DNA of 64,000 nt from Acetivibrio sp964564015 (GCA_964564015.1 CAZLZR010000001.1:1-64000), one strand, 5' to 3'; shown: positions 8,591 through 18,204, counted from the stretch's first letter. Translations and numbers: made by a program. Notes: generated from the sequence alone by a model not told the origin.

Positions 8591-9732
8591 AGTTTGATGA
8601 ACTGAAAATTGGAGACTGTTGCGAGGTAACCTCAAGCAAACGTATATTTTATTCAGAGTATGTCCAAACTGGTGTGCCGTTTTATAGATCTAAGGAAATA
8701 ATACAATCATTTAATGGGCAGAGCATAGATGAACCTCTTTATATAGCTGAAGAAAAATATGAGCAGATATTAGAGAGGTTCGGCGTCCCTGTCGCTGGTG
8801 ATATGCTTTTAACTTCCGTTGGAACAATAGGTGTTCCATATATTGTTAAAGACACAGATCATTTTTATTTTAAGGATGGGAATTTGACATGGTTTAGAAA
8901 TTTCAATAATAAACTATCCTCAAAATATTTATATTATTGGATTCAGTCACCACAAGGAAAAGGCATAATTAATAACTCAACGATTGGATCATCTCAAAAA
9001 GCGTTGACAATCTCAATGCTAAAAGGGATCTCTTTATCATTGCCTTCTCTTCAAACTCAATGCTGTATTACCAATATCCTCTCCGCCTATGACGATTTGA
9101 TCGAAAATAACCAAAAGCAAATCAAGCTGTTGGAAGAAGCGGCAATGCGGCTTTATAAAGAGTGGTTTGTTCACCTACGCTTCCCTGGCCATGAAACAAC
9201 GAAAATAGTAGACGGGGTGCCGGAGGGGTGGCGGTTGGGTAAACTCGAAGAATTGATTGAAGTCAAATATGGTAAAGATCATAAAAAAGTTGCCGATGGG
9301 GATATTCCGGTTTATGGGTCTGGCGGTCTGATGCGAAAATGTAATAGGTTTCTGCATGATGGTGAATCCGTTTTGATTCCACGAAAAGGGTCTTTGAATA
9401 ATATTATGTATGTGAATGAAAGATTTTGGACCGTTGACACAATGTTCTTCACACAAATGAAATGTAATAATATTGCGTTATATATTTATTTCTTTATGTG
9501 TTCATTTGATATGTACTCTATGAATATTGGTGCCGCTGTACCGAGCATGACTACAAGCACTCTGAATGGATTAGATGTTCTTATCCCAGAAGAAACGCTT
9601 TTGGAGTCATTTGATAATAGTGTAAAGATTTGTTTCCTGCGCGTAGCTGTGTTGAAGAATCAAAATGAAAAAGCTAAGTTTGCCCGCGACAAATTGCTTC
9701 CAAAATTAATGAGCGGAGAAATCGAGATGTAG
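8587..9732 (+). CDS. hsdS: Type I restriction-modification specificity subunit (S)
   Basis: 381-residue specificity subunit that chooses the DNA target. Two target-recognition domains (about residues 1-150 and 210-330) are each followed by a conserved helix: the central one, LPSLQTQ...ENNQKQIKLLEEAAMRLYKEWF, and the C-terminal one ending KFARDKLLPKLMSGEIEM. It is full length with both halves intact. It overlaps hsdM by 4 bp. No second hsdS or inverted partial copy is present, so there is no sign of a shufflon. Confidence 0.93.
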   Translation: MKFDELKIGDCCEVTSSKRIFYSEYVQTGVPFYRSKEIIQSFNGQSIDEPLYIAEEKYEQILERFGVPVAGDMLLTSVGTIGVPYIVKDTDHFYFKDGNLTWFRNFNNKLSSKYLYYWIQSPQGKGIINNSTIGSSQKALTISMLKGISLSLPSLQTQCCITNILSAYDDLIENNQKQIKLLEEAAMRLYKEWFVHLRFPGHETTKIVDGVPEGWRLGKLEELIEVKYGKDHKKVADGDIPVYGSGGLMRKCNRFLHDGESVLIPRKGSLNNIMYVNERFWTVDTMFFTQMKCNNIALYIYFFMCSFDMYSMNIGAAVPSMTTSTLNGLDVLIPEETLLESFDNSVKICFLRVAVLKNQNEKAKFARDKLLPKLMSGEIEM

Positions 9733-9756
9733 CCTTATGAGGGGGGGAATATTTAG

Positions 9757-10776
9757 ATGCCAAAAGATTTAACAAGTTCACATATAGACAGGCAAAATAT
9801 TTTGAACAACGAACTCGCGATAGTTGAGATTCAAAATAAATCAAATTTTAAAGGAATTCTCTGGGACGGAGAAATCACTTTTACTCGTGAAATGGCTTCT
9901 GAACTCTTCGAGGTTGATATCCGCACCATTGGTCGATATATAGAACAGTACAACGGTGAATTGACACAAAATGGTTATAGGGTATTAAAAGGCAAGCAGC
10001 TAAAAGATTTTCTAAAAGCAATGAAAGAGAATTTTGGTAAGGACATTAATGTCCCTACCAAAATCACAGTGCTGGGCGTATTTAATTTTCGCGCTTTTCT
10101 AAACCTCGCCATGCTTCTCTCTGAAAGTGAAAAAGCAAGGATTTTACGTCAAATGATGCTGGACATTGTCATCGATTTGATTAACAAAAAGACCGGTGGA
10201 GCGACTAAATACATTAATCAGCGAGATAAAGATTATATTTCTGCTTCTCTACAGGAAGATAATTATCGACGGCAATTTACCGATGCTTTGAAGCATTATG
10301 TGGTTGACGATCGGTTTAAGTATGCACATTTCACAGACCTTATTTATGTCAGTATATTCAAAGAAAAAGCCAAAGAATATAAAAAGATACTTGATTTAAA
10401 AGCCAGCGACAAAGTACGAGATACTTTTTACAGTGAAATTTTAGATATTATTGCAGCTTATGAATGCGGATTAGCAGATGCTATTAAGGAGGAGTATGAA
10501 AAGAGTGAACATTTGCTATCATGCAAAGAAGTTGAGGCTTTATTTGAGAAATTTGAATTAATGGCTTTATGGAAGCCATTAATTCATCGTGGACGGATAA
10601 AGATGGCAAGCCGAGATATGGCACTCAGAGATGCGTTTCATTACCAGTTATCAGAATATATTCAACCCTTAGATAAAGAAGAATATGAAAAGTTTCTTGG
10701 TGCGGCAGGCGATGAGCTTGAACGTCTAATGGAAGAAAATCAGGCCGTTTTGAAGCGCTTAAAGGAGCGTGAATAA
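9757..10776 (+). CDS. DNA-binding protein inside the type I R-M operon (RhuM-like)
   Basis: 339-residue protein with an N-terminal helix-turn-helix-like region (FTREMASELFEVDIRTIGRYIEQYNGEL, about residues 45-75), then a helical middle and a Glu/Lys-rich C-terminus. The opening resembles RhuM/phage-antirepressor-type proteins; the rest I cannot place. A G-rich ribosome binding site precedes the start. Its stop codon is followed directly by the ATG of the Fic gene (TAAATG), so the two are translationally coupled, which suggests an antitoxin or regulator role for the Fic protein. That role is inference. Confidence 0.75.
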   Translation: MPKDLTSSHIDRQNILNNELAIVEIQNKSNFKGILWDGEITFTREMASELFEVDIRTIGRYIEQYNGELTQNGYRVLKGKQLKDFLKAMKENFGKDINVPTKITVLGVFNFRAFLNLAMLLSESEKARILRQMMLDIVIDLINKKTGGATKYINQRDKDYISASLQEDNYRRQFTDALKHYVVDDRFKYAHFTDLIYVSIFKEKAKEYKKILDLKASDKVRDTFYSEILDIIAAYECGLADAIKEEYEKSEHLLSCKEVEALFEKFELMALWKPLIHRGRIKMASRDMALRDAFHYQLSEYIQPLDKEEYEKFLGAAGDELERLMEENQAVLKRLKERE

Positions 10777-11214
10777 ATGGACAGTATAATTTATTTCTCG
10801 CTTGAACAAGCAGTATCCACACATCAAAAGACTGTTCAATATAGTGGAGGCGGTGCAATGGGGCACTTTGACTTAGGAAGATTGGATAGTGTTTTGCAAA
10901 ATATCCAAAATGATGATTACTATCCCGCATTTGTGGACAAACTGACACATTTGTTTTTCTGTACCTGTGAATTTCATTGTTTTGAAGATGGAAATAAACG
11001 TTTGGCAATTACTCTTTCGGCTTACTTTTTATTGCTAAACGGTTATATGGCTGTTGCCAAACGATTTTTTGAGATCACAGAGAATATCAGCTATCAGGTT
11101 GCTGCCGGTAAAATTGATAAAGACTTATTGCATCGAATAATGGCTTCAATTATGGATGGTACATATGAAACCGATGAGGAATTAAAACTGGACATATATA
11201 ATTCGATTAGTTAG
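10777..11214 (+). CDS. Fic/Doc-family protein (putative toxin)
   Basis: 145-residue Doc-like Fic-fold protein. The active-site motif HCFEDGNKR (residues 67-75) matches the Doc pattern HxFx[DN][AG]NKR, with the catalytic His, the acidic metal ligand and the Asn present. Doc enzymes modify translation factors (by phosphorylation) and Fic enzymes AMPylate proteins; which applies here cannot be told. It sits between hsdS and hsdR, coupled to the upstream DNA-binding protein, and 12 bases before hsdR. It may act as a back-up growth-arrest module if restriction fails. Confidence 0.88.
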   Translation: MDSIIYFSLEQAVSTHQKTVQYSGGGAMGHFDLGRLDSVLQNIQNDDYYPAFVDKLTHLFFCTCEFHCFEDGNKRLAITLSAYFLLLNGYMAVAKRFFEITENISYQVAAGKIDKDLLHRIMASIMDGTYETDEELKLDIYNSIS

Positions 11215-11226
11215 GAGGTATCCCAA

Positions 11227-14200
11227 ATGAGCTGGGAATATTCTGAAAACATATTAGTGCAAAACAGTGCTGGAAACCTACTTCAAGATACTTTGGGGTG
11301 GGATGTTCAATTTGCTTATAATAAGGAAGTTCTCGGTGAAAATGGAACTTTCGGGCGAAAGAGTTATAAAGAAATCGTACTAATCCGCTATCTTCGGGCA
11401 GCGCTTTTTGAAAATAACGACTGGCTGACAGAAGAACACTGTGATTCCGCAATCAAGACCTTTCTTAATTATTCCTCTTCCAGTACCCTTATGCAAATTA
11501 ACCGCGATAAGTATTCAATGCTTCGGGATGGAATACCAATTAAGGTCAAAAATCCAAGCGGTGAGCAGGAAGACAGAAAGGTCAAGGTGTTCAATTTCTC
11601 AAAGCCAGAAAAAAACTATTTTCTCGCTGTAAAGGAAATGAAAATTCATGGTGATCTATATCGGCGCCGGACAGATATTGTTGGTTTTGTCAACGGAGTG
11701 CCGTTGTTGTTTGTGGAGTTGAAAAAGCAGAATGTGGATGTGCAGGATGCATACACCTGTAACTATGCTGATTATCTGGATACGGTTCCCCATCTGTTTC
11801 ATTTCAATGCTTTTGTGATGTTCAGTAACGGTGTTGAATCAAAGGTGGGTACTTTGGGCAGCAAATATGAGTTTTTCAACGAATGGAAGCGTCTGAATGA
11901 GGATGAAACCGGCACAGTTGATTTAGACACCATGCTTAGAGGTATTTGCGACAAGACAAATTTTATGGATCTACTTGAAAACTTCATCCTTTATGATACA
12001 TCAGGTGGAACAACAGCTAAAATTATGGCACGAAACCATCAGTTTCTCGGGGTCAATGAGGCTGTGGAATCCTATCAAAACCGCAAGCTGAACAACGGTA
12101 AGCTTGGTGTATTCTGGCACACACAGGGAAGCGGAAAAAGCTATTCCATGGTATTTCTTGCGCAAAAAATACGCCGTAAATTTACAGGATCTCCGACGTT
12201 TGTTATTCTGACAGATCGGGATGAGCTGAATAAGCAAATCAGCGACACTTTTGAAGCTTGCGGATGTCTTGGAAGCACAAAGGCGGAACAATATATTGCT
12301 ACTAGTGGAGATGACTTAATTAAAAAGTTAAAAGGAAATCCGAGCTTTATCTTTACGTTGATACATAAATTCAATAAACCGGATGAACCGCCAATAATCC
12401 CTGATCATGACATTATTGTATTGTCGGATGAAGCGCACCGAACCCAAAACGGAATATTTGCAGATAATATGTGTATCCTTCTGCCGACAGCGTCCCGCAT
12501 CGGCTTTACAGGAACGCCACTGTTTGCTTATGATAATATTACAGAGAGAACATTCGGTGGTTATGTCTCCATTTATGATTTCAAACGGGCCGTTGATGAT
12601 GGTGCGACAGTACCCTTGTATTATGAAAACAGAGCGGACTTATTGGGTATTGAAAATCCTGAAATCAACGATAAACTGCTGGACGCAATTGAACAGGCGG
12701 ATCTTGATGTCAATCAGCAAGCCAAACTGGAGCAAGAATTAGCGAAGGATATTCATGTCCTCACCAGCAAAAAACGTCTGGATACGATTGCGAAAGACTT
12801 TGTTGAGCACTGTTCCGAATTGTGGACAACAGGTAAATCTATGTTTGTTTGTATAAATAAAGTAACTGCGGTTCGAATGTATAACTTAGTACAAGAATAT
12901 TGGATTCTTAAAATTAAGGAAATAGAAGATTCTCTCTCCGGCGCTACGCAGCAAGAGTATATGGAAGTTAGCCGAAAACTTGAATGGATGAAAAAAACGG
13001 AAATGGCCGTTATCATTAGTCAGGAGCAAAATGAAATAGCTACATTTGAAAAATGGGGATTAGATATTAAACCCCATCGCACAAAAATGGAAAAGCGTGA
13101 AATGGATAAAGAATTCAAAGACCCCGACAACCCATTTCGAGTTGTGTTTGTTTGTGCCATGTGGTTAACCGGTTTTGACGTGAAATGTCTTTCCACTATT
13201 TATTTGGATAAGCCACTAAAGGCACATACACTTATGCAAACAATCGCTCGGGCAAATCGTGTTTATGAGGGGAAAATTAATGGTTTAATTGTTGATTATG
13301 TAGGTGTTGTAAAAGCATTGAGAAAAGCATTGGCTGATTATACAAATACCAAGGGAGGCACAGGCCCATCCGATCCTGCACCGGATAAAACGGAATTGCT
13401 AAGTCGTATCTACAAACTTCTTGCAGAGATTGCAGGCTTCATGGAGCAACAAGGCTTTAATTTATCAAAATTAGTGCAAGCGGTCGATTTTGAAAAACTG
13501 GCATTAGTACAATCCGGTGCCAATGCTATGTGCGTTTCAGAAGATGTAAAAAAAAGATTTGAAGTAATGGCAAGAGAGTTATTCAAACTATTCAAATATG
13601 TTGAGAAGCAAGAAGTATCCGACCACGAACAGGCTTATAAAAATGCAATCAGTGCTGTTTATGATCAAATGCAGGAAAAACGGAAGCATTCGGATAATAC
13701 TGACTTGATGATTCAACTGCATGATATTGTCAGTGAATATATTACCGTTATCAATCCTGCGGACCGTGTGAGTGAGGACGGTGCGAATTACTTGACGGAA
13801 AGCCGCCGCTTTGACATCAGTCACATTGATTTTGAACGTTTGCAGCAGGAATTTGCTCGTGTAAAGAATAAAAATCTTTTAATGAAGGATTTGGAAGAAC
13901 TGATAAATGACAGACTGGATAATATGATGAGACGCAATCCTATGCGTATCAACTATTATGAACGCTATCAGACAATCATACAGGAATACAATGCCGAACA
14001 AGATAAAGCGGCTATTGAGAAAACATTTATTGATCTAACCAACTTCGTTAACGACTTGGACGAAGAGGAAAAAAGATATATACGGGAAGGCTTTAATAAC
14101 GATGAAGAATTGGCAATGTATGATTTGCTCCTTAAAGATTCACTCACATCTGCAGAGATTAAAAAAATTAAAAAGCTTGCAAAAGTTCTATTAGAGCGAA

Positions 14201-14382
14201 TAAAAGGAAAAATCAGTGAGTTGGATCATTGGACAGAAAAAGAGGAAACACAAGCTGCAGTGGATGTCATCATACGAGATACCCTTTGGAGCGAACTACC
14301 CGAAAGTTATGATGACAGCCTTCTAAATGAATACCGCAGGAAGATTTATGAATTTGTCTATTCTACTTATCCCGCAGCGTAA
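11227..14382 (+). CDS. hsdR: Type I restriction endonuclease/translocase (R subunit)
   Basis: 1051-residue motor nuclease that translocates DNA and cuts away from the target when it is unmethylated. The N-terminal PD-(D/E)XK site has D150 in RRTDIVGF and E164/K166 in FVELKKQ. The SF2 helicase follows: Walker A in TQGSGKS near residue 300, DEAHRTQ, TGTPLFAYD, and motif VI QTIARANRV. The long C-terminal helical tail binds M/S. AGGAGG is 7 bases upstream. It is full length with all motifs intact, so the system is probably active, and a strong terminator follows. Confidence 0.95.
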   Translation: MSWEYSENILVQNSAGNLLQDTLGWDVQFAYNKEVLGENGTFGRKSYKEIVLIRYLRAALFENNDWLTEEHCDSAIKTFLNYSSSSTLMQINRDKYSMLRDGIPIKVKNPSGEQEDRKVKVFNFSKPEKNYFLAVKEMKIHGDLYRRRTDIVGFVNGVPLLFVELKKQNVDVQDAYTCNYADYLDTVPHLFHFNAFVMFSNGVESKVGTLGSKYEFFNEWKRLNEDETGTVDLDTMLRGICDKTNFMDLLENFILYDTSGGTTAKIMARNHQFLGVNEAVESYQNRKLNNGKLGVFWHTQGSGKSYSMVFLAQKIRRKFTGSPTFVILTDRDELNKQISDTFEACGCLGSTKAEQYIATSGDDLIKKLKGNPSFIFTLIHKFNKPDEPPIIPDHDIIVLSDEAHRTQNGIFADNMCILLPTASRIGFTGTPLFAYDNITERTFGGYVSIYDFKRAVDDGATVPLYYENRADLLGIENPEINDKLLDAIEQADLDVNQQAKLEQELAKDIHVLTSKKRLDTIAKDFVEHCSELWTTGKSMFVCINKVTAVRMYNLVQEYWILKIKEIEDSLSGATQQEYMEVSRKLEWMKKTEMAVIISQEQNEIATFEKWGLDIKPHRTKMEKREMDKEFKDPDNPFRVVFVCAMWLTGFDVKCLSTIYLDKPLKAHTLMQTIARANRVYEGKINGLIVDYVGVVKALRKALADYTNTKGGTGPSDPAPDKTELLSRIYKLLAEIAGFMEQQGFNLSKLVQAVDFEKLALVQSGANAMCVSEDVKKRFEVMARELFKLFKYVEKQEVSDHEQAYKNAISAVYDQMQEKRKHSDNTDLMIQLHDIVSEYITVINPADRVSEDGANYLTESRRFDISHIDFERLQQEFARVKNKNLLMKDLEELINDRLDNMMRRNPMRINYYERYQTIIQEYNAEQDKAAIEKTFIDLTNFVNDLDEEEKRYIREGFNNDEELAMYDLLLKDSLTSAEIKKIKKLAKVLLERIKGKISELDHWTEKEETQAAVDVIIRDTLWSELPESYDDSLLNEYRRKIYEFVYSTYPAA

Positions 14383-14393
14383 TATAGCCATAA

Positions 14394-14436
14394 CAAAAGA
14401 CCAGTCAGGCAAACATTGCACATGACTGGTCTTTTG
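14394..14436. terminator. Terminator after hsdR
   Basis: A perfect 14-bp stem (14394-14407 with 14423-14436) with A-rich and T-rich flanks, usable in both directions. It closes the restriction operon and faces the convergent Crp/Fnr gene. Confidence 0.85.
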
Positions 14437-14577
14437 TACCACCGCTTGGGGCTGTCGCTCAAAACTTACTTGTTATCGTAAATCCCTAAGTTGCGCCCTC
14501 AAAGGAGTGGTTTTTTGATATTAACTAAATTATGATGTTTCTGATCCAACCTATATTGTCTAATTTTATTTTGCCAT

Positions 14578-15240
14578 TTATTTAATAAGTTTAAAATTGT
14601 TTTTTGAAAATTCTAAAATTCCTTCATCGCGCAGTTTGCTTAGTTCATTTGACATTGCACTTCTATCAACGGAGAGATAGTCAGCAAGTTCCTGGCGATT
14701 AAAGGGGATAGTAAAGTTGTTGGAGGCATGTTTTATTGCCTGTTCGGACAAATATGAAAGTAATTTCTCCCGGGTAGTCCTCTTTACTATATGCTCCAGC
14801 TTCTGAGTGAGCATAATGTTTTTTTGAGCCAATATTTTAAGTATATTCGAAATGAGTTGTGTGTGAAAATTGCATGATGATGAGCATGTTGTAGTAATTT
14901 TCTTGAAATCAACAAAGAGTACTTCAGTTTTTTCAGCTGCAACTACACTAACGGGAAGCCTCTTCGCTCCTGCAAAGGAAAATGCTTCTCCAAACAATTC
15001 ACCGGATTGTGTTTTAGCAAGGATTGCACGGTTACCCCAGAAGTCCTCTTTAATTATATTGACACTACCGGAAAGTACGATTCCTACATCATTGACGATG
15101 CCTTCTGCAGTGAAAATATATGAATCCTTTGTGAAAACCGCTTTTCTTGCGGAAAGGCAGTTTAGCATAGTGAGGAGATCTTTTTCATCAATATCAGAAA
15201 ATAGTGGTGAGGTTTTTAAAATTTTTAGATTTTTTTTCAT
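14578..15240 (-). CDS. Crp/Fnr-family transcription regulator (HcpR-like)
   Basis: 220-residue regulator with an N-terminal cyclic-nucleotide-type sensor domain (about residues 15-130, including GIVLSGSVNI and GELFGEAFSF) and a C-terminal winged helix-turn-helix (RQELADYLSVDRSAMSNELSKLRDEG). A CSSSC cysteine pair lies near residue 120. It is divergent from the 4Fe-4S protein and hcp, the place of HcpR-type regulators that control hybrid cluster protein in response to nitrosative or redox stress. AGAGG lies 5 bases before the start. Function from context: activator or repressor of the hcp operon through the palindromes in the shared gap. Confidence 0.85.
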   Translation of the reverse strand: MKKNLKILKTSPLFSDIDEKDLLTMLNCLSARKAVFTKDSYIFTAEGIVNDVGIVLSGSVNIIKEDFWGNRAILAKTQSGELFGEAFSFAGAKRLPVSVVAAEKTEVLFVDFKKITTTCSSSCNFHTQLISNILKILAQKNIMLTQKLEHIVKRTTREKLLSYLSEQAIKHASNNFTIPFNRQELADYLSVDRSAMSNELSKLRDEGILEFSKNNFKLIK

Positions 15241-15255
15241 AATTTCCTCTTTTCT

Positions 15256-15269
15256 GTTGTAAATACAAC
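15256..15269. promoter_or_regulatory. Palindrome GTTGTAAATACAAC, possible regulator site
   Basis: 6-bp perfect arms around a 2-bp centre, 16 bp upstream of the Crp/Fnr gene start. Well placed for autoregulation. Confidence 0.45.
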
Positions 15270-15290
15270 CGAATTTATGCTTCGATTATA

Positions 15291-15307
15291 TTACAATAAC
15301 ATTGTAA
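15291..15307. promoter_or_regulatory. Crp/Fnr-type operator TTACAATAACATTGTAA
   Basis: 7-bp perfect arms with a 3-bp centre, about 50 bp from each divergent start. The form and place are as expected for the binding site of the adjoining Crp/Fnr regulator. It shares the TTGTA/TACAA half-site with the palindrome at 15256. Confidence 0.6.
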
Positions 15308-15357
15308 GATCAATACAAACAAATTAAGAAGACTTGTAGATATGGAGGATTAAATAT

Positions 15358-16059
15358 ATGATTAGAAAAATTATAAGAATTGATGAAGAAAAATGCACAG
15401 GTTGCGGACTTTGTGCACAAGCATGCCATGAGGGCGCAATTGGAATGGTAGATGGTAAAGCAAAGCTTTTAAGAGACGACTACTGTGATGGCCTTGGAGA
15501 TTGCTTACCTGCGTGCCCCACAGGAGCGATTACCTTTGAAGAGCGTGAGGCAGCAGCTTACGATGAGGAAGCTGTTAAACAGAACCAGATGAAAAAGCAG
15601 CTTGCAGACTTACCTTGTGGATGCCCGGGCACACAGTCCAAACAGCTTAAGAGAGAAGAGAGGCATATTCCGGCTCAAGGGCCTGTTGAAACAGAAAGCC
15701 AGCTTCAACAGTGGCCTGTTCAAATCAAATTGGTTCCGGTAAGAGCGCCTTATTTTGAAAATGCAAACCTGCTTATAGCGGCTGACTGTACAGCTTTTGC
15801 CTATGGTGATTTTCATAACAGGTTTATAAAGAACAGAATTACTCTGATAGGATGCCCTAAATTAGATGAAGGAGATTATTCTGAAAAGCTTACGGCCATT
15901 ATCAGGGATAACAATATTAAGAGTGTGACAGTTGTACGTATGGAGGTTCCATGCTGCGGCGGAATTGAAAATGCCACTAAACGGGCATTACAAAACAGTG
16001 GAAAATTTATTCCATGGCAGGTGATAACAATATCTACCGATGGAAAAATAATTGATTAA
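15358..16059 (+). CDS. 4Fe-4S dicluster ferredoxin-like protein, partner of Hcp
   Basis: 233-residue iron-sulfur protein. A two-cluster ferredoxin domain occupies residues 1-65 (CTGCGLCAQAC, later CLPACPTGAI, with the second cluster's motif spread as CDGLGDCLPACP). More cysteines follow at CGCPG near residue 84, CTAF, GCPK and a CCGG near residue 200. The larger C-terminal part is typical of proteins encoded beside hcp in anaerobes. It likely supplies electrons to Hcp. AGGAGG-like GGAGG precedes the start; hcp begins 66 bp downstream in the same unit. Confidence 0.88.
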   Translation: MIRKIIRIDEEKCTGCGLCAQACHEGAIGMVDGKAKLLRDDYCDGLGDCLPACPTGAITFEEREAAAYDEEAVKQNQMKKQLADLPCGCPGTQSKQLKREERHIPAQGPVETESQLQQWPVQIKLVPVRAPYFENANLLIAADCTAFAYGDFHNRFIKNRITLIGCPKLDEGDYSEKLTAIIRDNNIKSVTVVRMEVPCCGGIENATKRALQNSGKFIPWQVITISTDGKIID

Positions 16060-16125
16060 CATAGTATAGATGGTTGGTAATTATTATGCAGTAAAAATAT
16101 ATTAAAAGTCAGGAGAGATTGAATT

Positions 16126-17727
16126 ATGGAGAAAATGTTTTGCTTTCAATGTGAACAAACAATTGGTTGTAAAGGTTGCACAAGTAGTGCCGGAGCCTGT
16201 GGTAAAAAGGCGGACACAGCAAATTTTCAGGATGAGTTGACAGGTGCTCTTATCGGACTTGCCCGGACAGTTTCAGCCAACGGTACCAAGCCTTCAAAAT
16301 CAACGCACAAAGTAATGCTTGAAGGATTATTTACAACCATTACAAACGTGAATTTTAACAATGAGACAATAAAGGAAAGAATTGCTGATGTGGCGAAGGA
16401 GAAAAGCTTGATTGCCGGTCAATGTTCATGTTGCGCATCCGATTGCGGTGCAAAAGATGATTATGATATGAATGAGCTTTGGAATGACAACGAAGATATC
16501 CGCTCACTTAAATCCCTTATTTTATTCGGATTGCGCGGTGTTGCAGCCTATGCTTACCATGCAATGGTTCTGGGATATACCGATGAGGATGTAAACAATT
16601 TCTTTTATAAGGCATTGAATGCAGTTGGTGATAATTTGGATATGGCTCAGTTGTTGCCGATAGTAATGGAGGTTGGGCAGATAAACTTAAAGTGTATGGA
16701 ATTGCTTGATCGTGCCAATACAGAGACTTATGGTACGCCTGTTCCTACTAAAGTACCTTTGACTGTTGAAAAAGGACCGTTTATTGTTATCAGTGGACAT
16801 GATCTTCACGATCTGTATCTTCTTTTAGAGCAGACAAAAGATAAAGGGATCAATATCTATACCCATGGTGAAATGCTTCCGGCACATGGATATCCCAAGC
16901 TTAAAGCATATCCTCATTTGAAGGGTAATTTTGGTACAGCATGGCAGAACCAGCAAAAGGAATTTGCCAATATACCGGGACCGGTTTTATTCACAACTAA
17001 CTGCCTTATGCCTGTAAAAGAAAGCTATGCGGACAGAATTTTTACAACTGAGGTTGTGTCTTATCCTGAAATGGTGCACATAGGAGAGAATAAAGACTTC
17101 ACACCTGTAATAAATAAGGCTCTTGAGTTGGGTGGATACGCAGAGGATACAGAGTTTACCGGCATAAATGGCGGTAAAGTCGTAACTACTGGTTTTGGTC
17201 ACGGAACTATTCTTTCAGTAGCCAATGTGGTTATAGATGCTGTGAAAGCAGGAGCCATTAAGCACTTTTTCCTGGTTGGCGGCTGCGATGGTGCGAAAAC
17301 AGGTAGAAACTATTATACTGAATTTGTAAATAAAACACCAAAAGACTCAGTTGTACTTACCCTTGCCTGCGGCAAATACCGTTTTAATGATATGGATCTG
17401 GGCGAAATCGGCGGATTACCTCGTATCATGGATGTTGGACAGTGTAACGATGCATACAGTGCAATTAAGGTTGCGGTAGCATTAGCTGATGCTTTTGGCT
17501 GTGGCGTGAATGAATTGCCACTTTCCATGGTACTTTCCTGGTATGAACAAAAGGCGGTATGTATCCTGTTGACACTTTTACATCTTGGAATTAAGAACAT
17601 TTACCTTGGACCTACACTTCCGGCATTCGTCTCTCCTAATGTTCTGAACTTCTTAGTGGAAAATTTCAATATATCTCCAATCAGCACACCGGAAGCTGAT
17701 TTAGAGAAGATACTAAATAAAAAGTAA
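16126..17727 (+). CDS. hcp: Hydroxylamine reductase / hybrid cluster protein
   Basis: 533-residue hybrid cluster protein, a cytoplasmic iron-sulfur-oxygen enzyme that reduces hydroxylamine and, in current understanding, nitric oxide. The N-terminal cysteines (MFCFQCEQ...GCKGC...GACGK) bind the proximal cluster. Further cluster ligands appear in LFTTNCLMPV, LVGGCDGAKTGR, LACGKYRFN and GQCNDAYSAIKVA. The length fits the family. GGAGAG lies 7 bases before the start, and a strong terminator follows. It is controlled with the preceding 4Fe-4S gene, probably by the divergent Crp/Fnr regulator. Confidence 0.96.
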   Translation: MEKMFCFQCEQTIGCKGCTSSAGACGKKADTANFQDELTGALIGLARTVSANGTKPSKSTHKVMLEGLFTTITNVNFNNETIKERIADVAKEKSLIAGQCSCCASDCGAKDDYDMNELWNDNEDIRSLKSLILFGLRGVAAYAYHAMVLGYTDEDVNNFFYKALNAVGDNLDMAQLLPIVMEVGQINLKCMELLDRANTETYGTPVPTKVPLTVEKGPFIVISGHDLHDLYLLLEQTKDKGINIYTHGEMLPAHGYPKLKAYPHLKGNFGTAWQNQQKEFANIPGPVLFTTNCLMPVKESYADRIFTTEVVSYPEMVHIGENKDFTPVINKALELGGYAEDTEFTGINGGKVVTTGFGHGTILSVANVVIDAVKAGAIKHFFLVGGCDGAKTGRNYYTEFVNKTPKDSVVLTLACGKYRFNDMDLGEIGGLPRIMDVGQCNDAYSAIKVAVALADAFGCGVNELPLSMVLSWYEQKAVCILLTLLHLGIKNIYLGPTLPAFVSPNVLNFLVENFNISPISTPEADLEKILNKK

Positions 17728-17747
17728 AATTAAACAGCTATTTAAGC

Positions 17748-17790
17748 AAAATCCCGAGGGTATTTAGTATATTTAACCCTCGGGATTTTT
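17748..17790 (+). terminator. Terminator after hcp
   Basis: A 13-bp GC-rich stem (AAAATCCCGAGGG with its complement at 17777-17789) ends in a T-run. Confidence 0.9.
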
Positions 17791-17841
17791 GAATATGTGT
17801 TTTAAAGTTTTTTTGATTGATAAGTGAGGAGTAAGTGCTCC

Positions 17842-18024
17842 TTATTTTATTTTTTCTATAAATGTATCGAAGTTTTCGTTATTATCTTGAGATTTTGTGT
17901 TTGGGTTTGGCTTGGTTGCATTTTTAGCTGTTGCGCTATTGTTGAGACTTTCAGTTAGCAGCACTGTTTCAGAAGCACTTTCGATGTCCTTTACCTGAGT
18001 TGAAGTCCTAAAATTTAGGTTCAT
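17842..18024 (-). CDS. Small hydrophilic protein, doubtful
   Basis: 60-codon frame rich in Asn, Ser, Thr and Lys with no recognisable domain. The only support is a fair ribosome binding site (AAGGGGA 7 bases before ATG) and the absence of another gene here. No promoter was recognised. It could be non-coding. Confidence 0.35.
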   Translation of the reverse strand: MNLNFRTSTQVKDIESASETVLLTESLNNSATAKNATKPNPNTKSQDNNENFDTFIEKIK

Positions 18025-18090
18025 ATATACATCCCCTTAAATAAATTTATTATGCAGATAACCATCTTTAGTATTTATTATGCTCCGCTT

Positions 18091-18102
18091 TTGCTGTATA
18101 AT
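18091..18102 (+). promoter_or_regulatory. Extended -10 promoter before trmK
   Basis: TGCTGTATAAT gives an extended -10 (TG, one base, then TATAAT at 18097-18102). The same TTTTGCTGTATAATT block recurs at 36757-36770. Confidence 0.5.
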
Positions 18103-18204
18103 TTATGAGAAAATTAGTTATTTACAGCAATAATAATTTAGGAGCATAAGCTGAGTGAATGTGGAAATATTTATTTTTATATACATATTATAACAGGTGA
18201 TTGA

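Noticed and set aside
9732..9757. G7 run before the RhuM-like gene as a phase-variable switch
   Set aside because: It acts as part of the ribosome binding site in a non-coding gap and does not break any frame.
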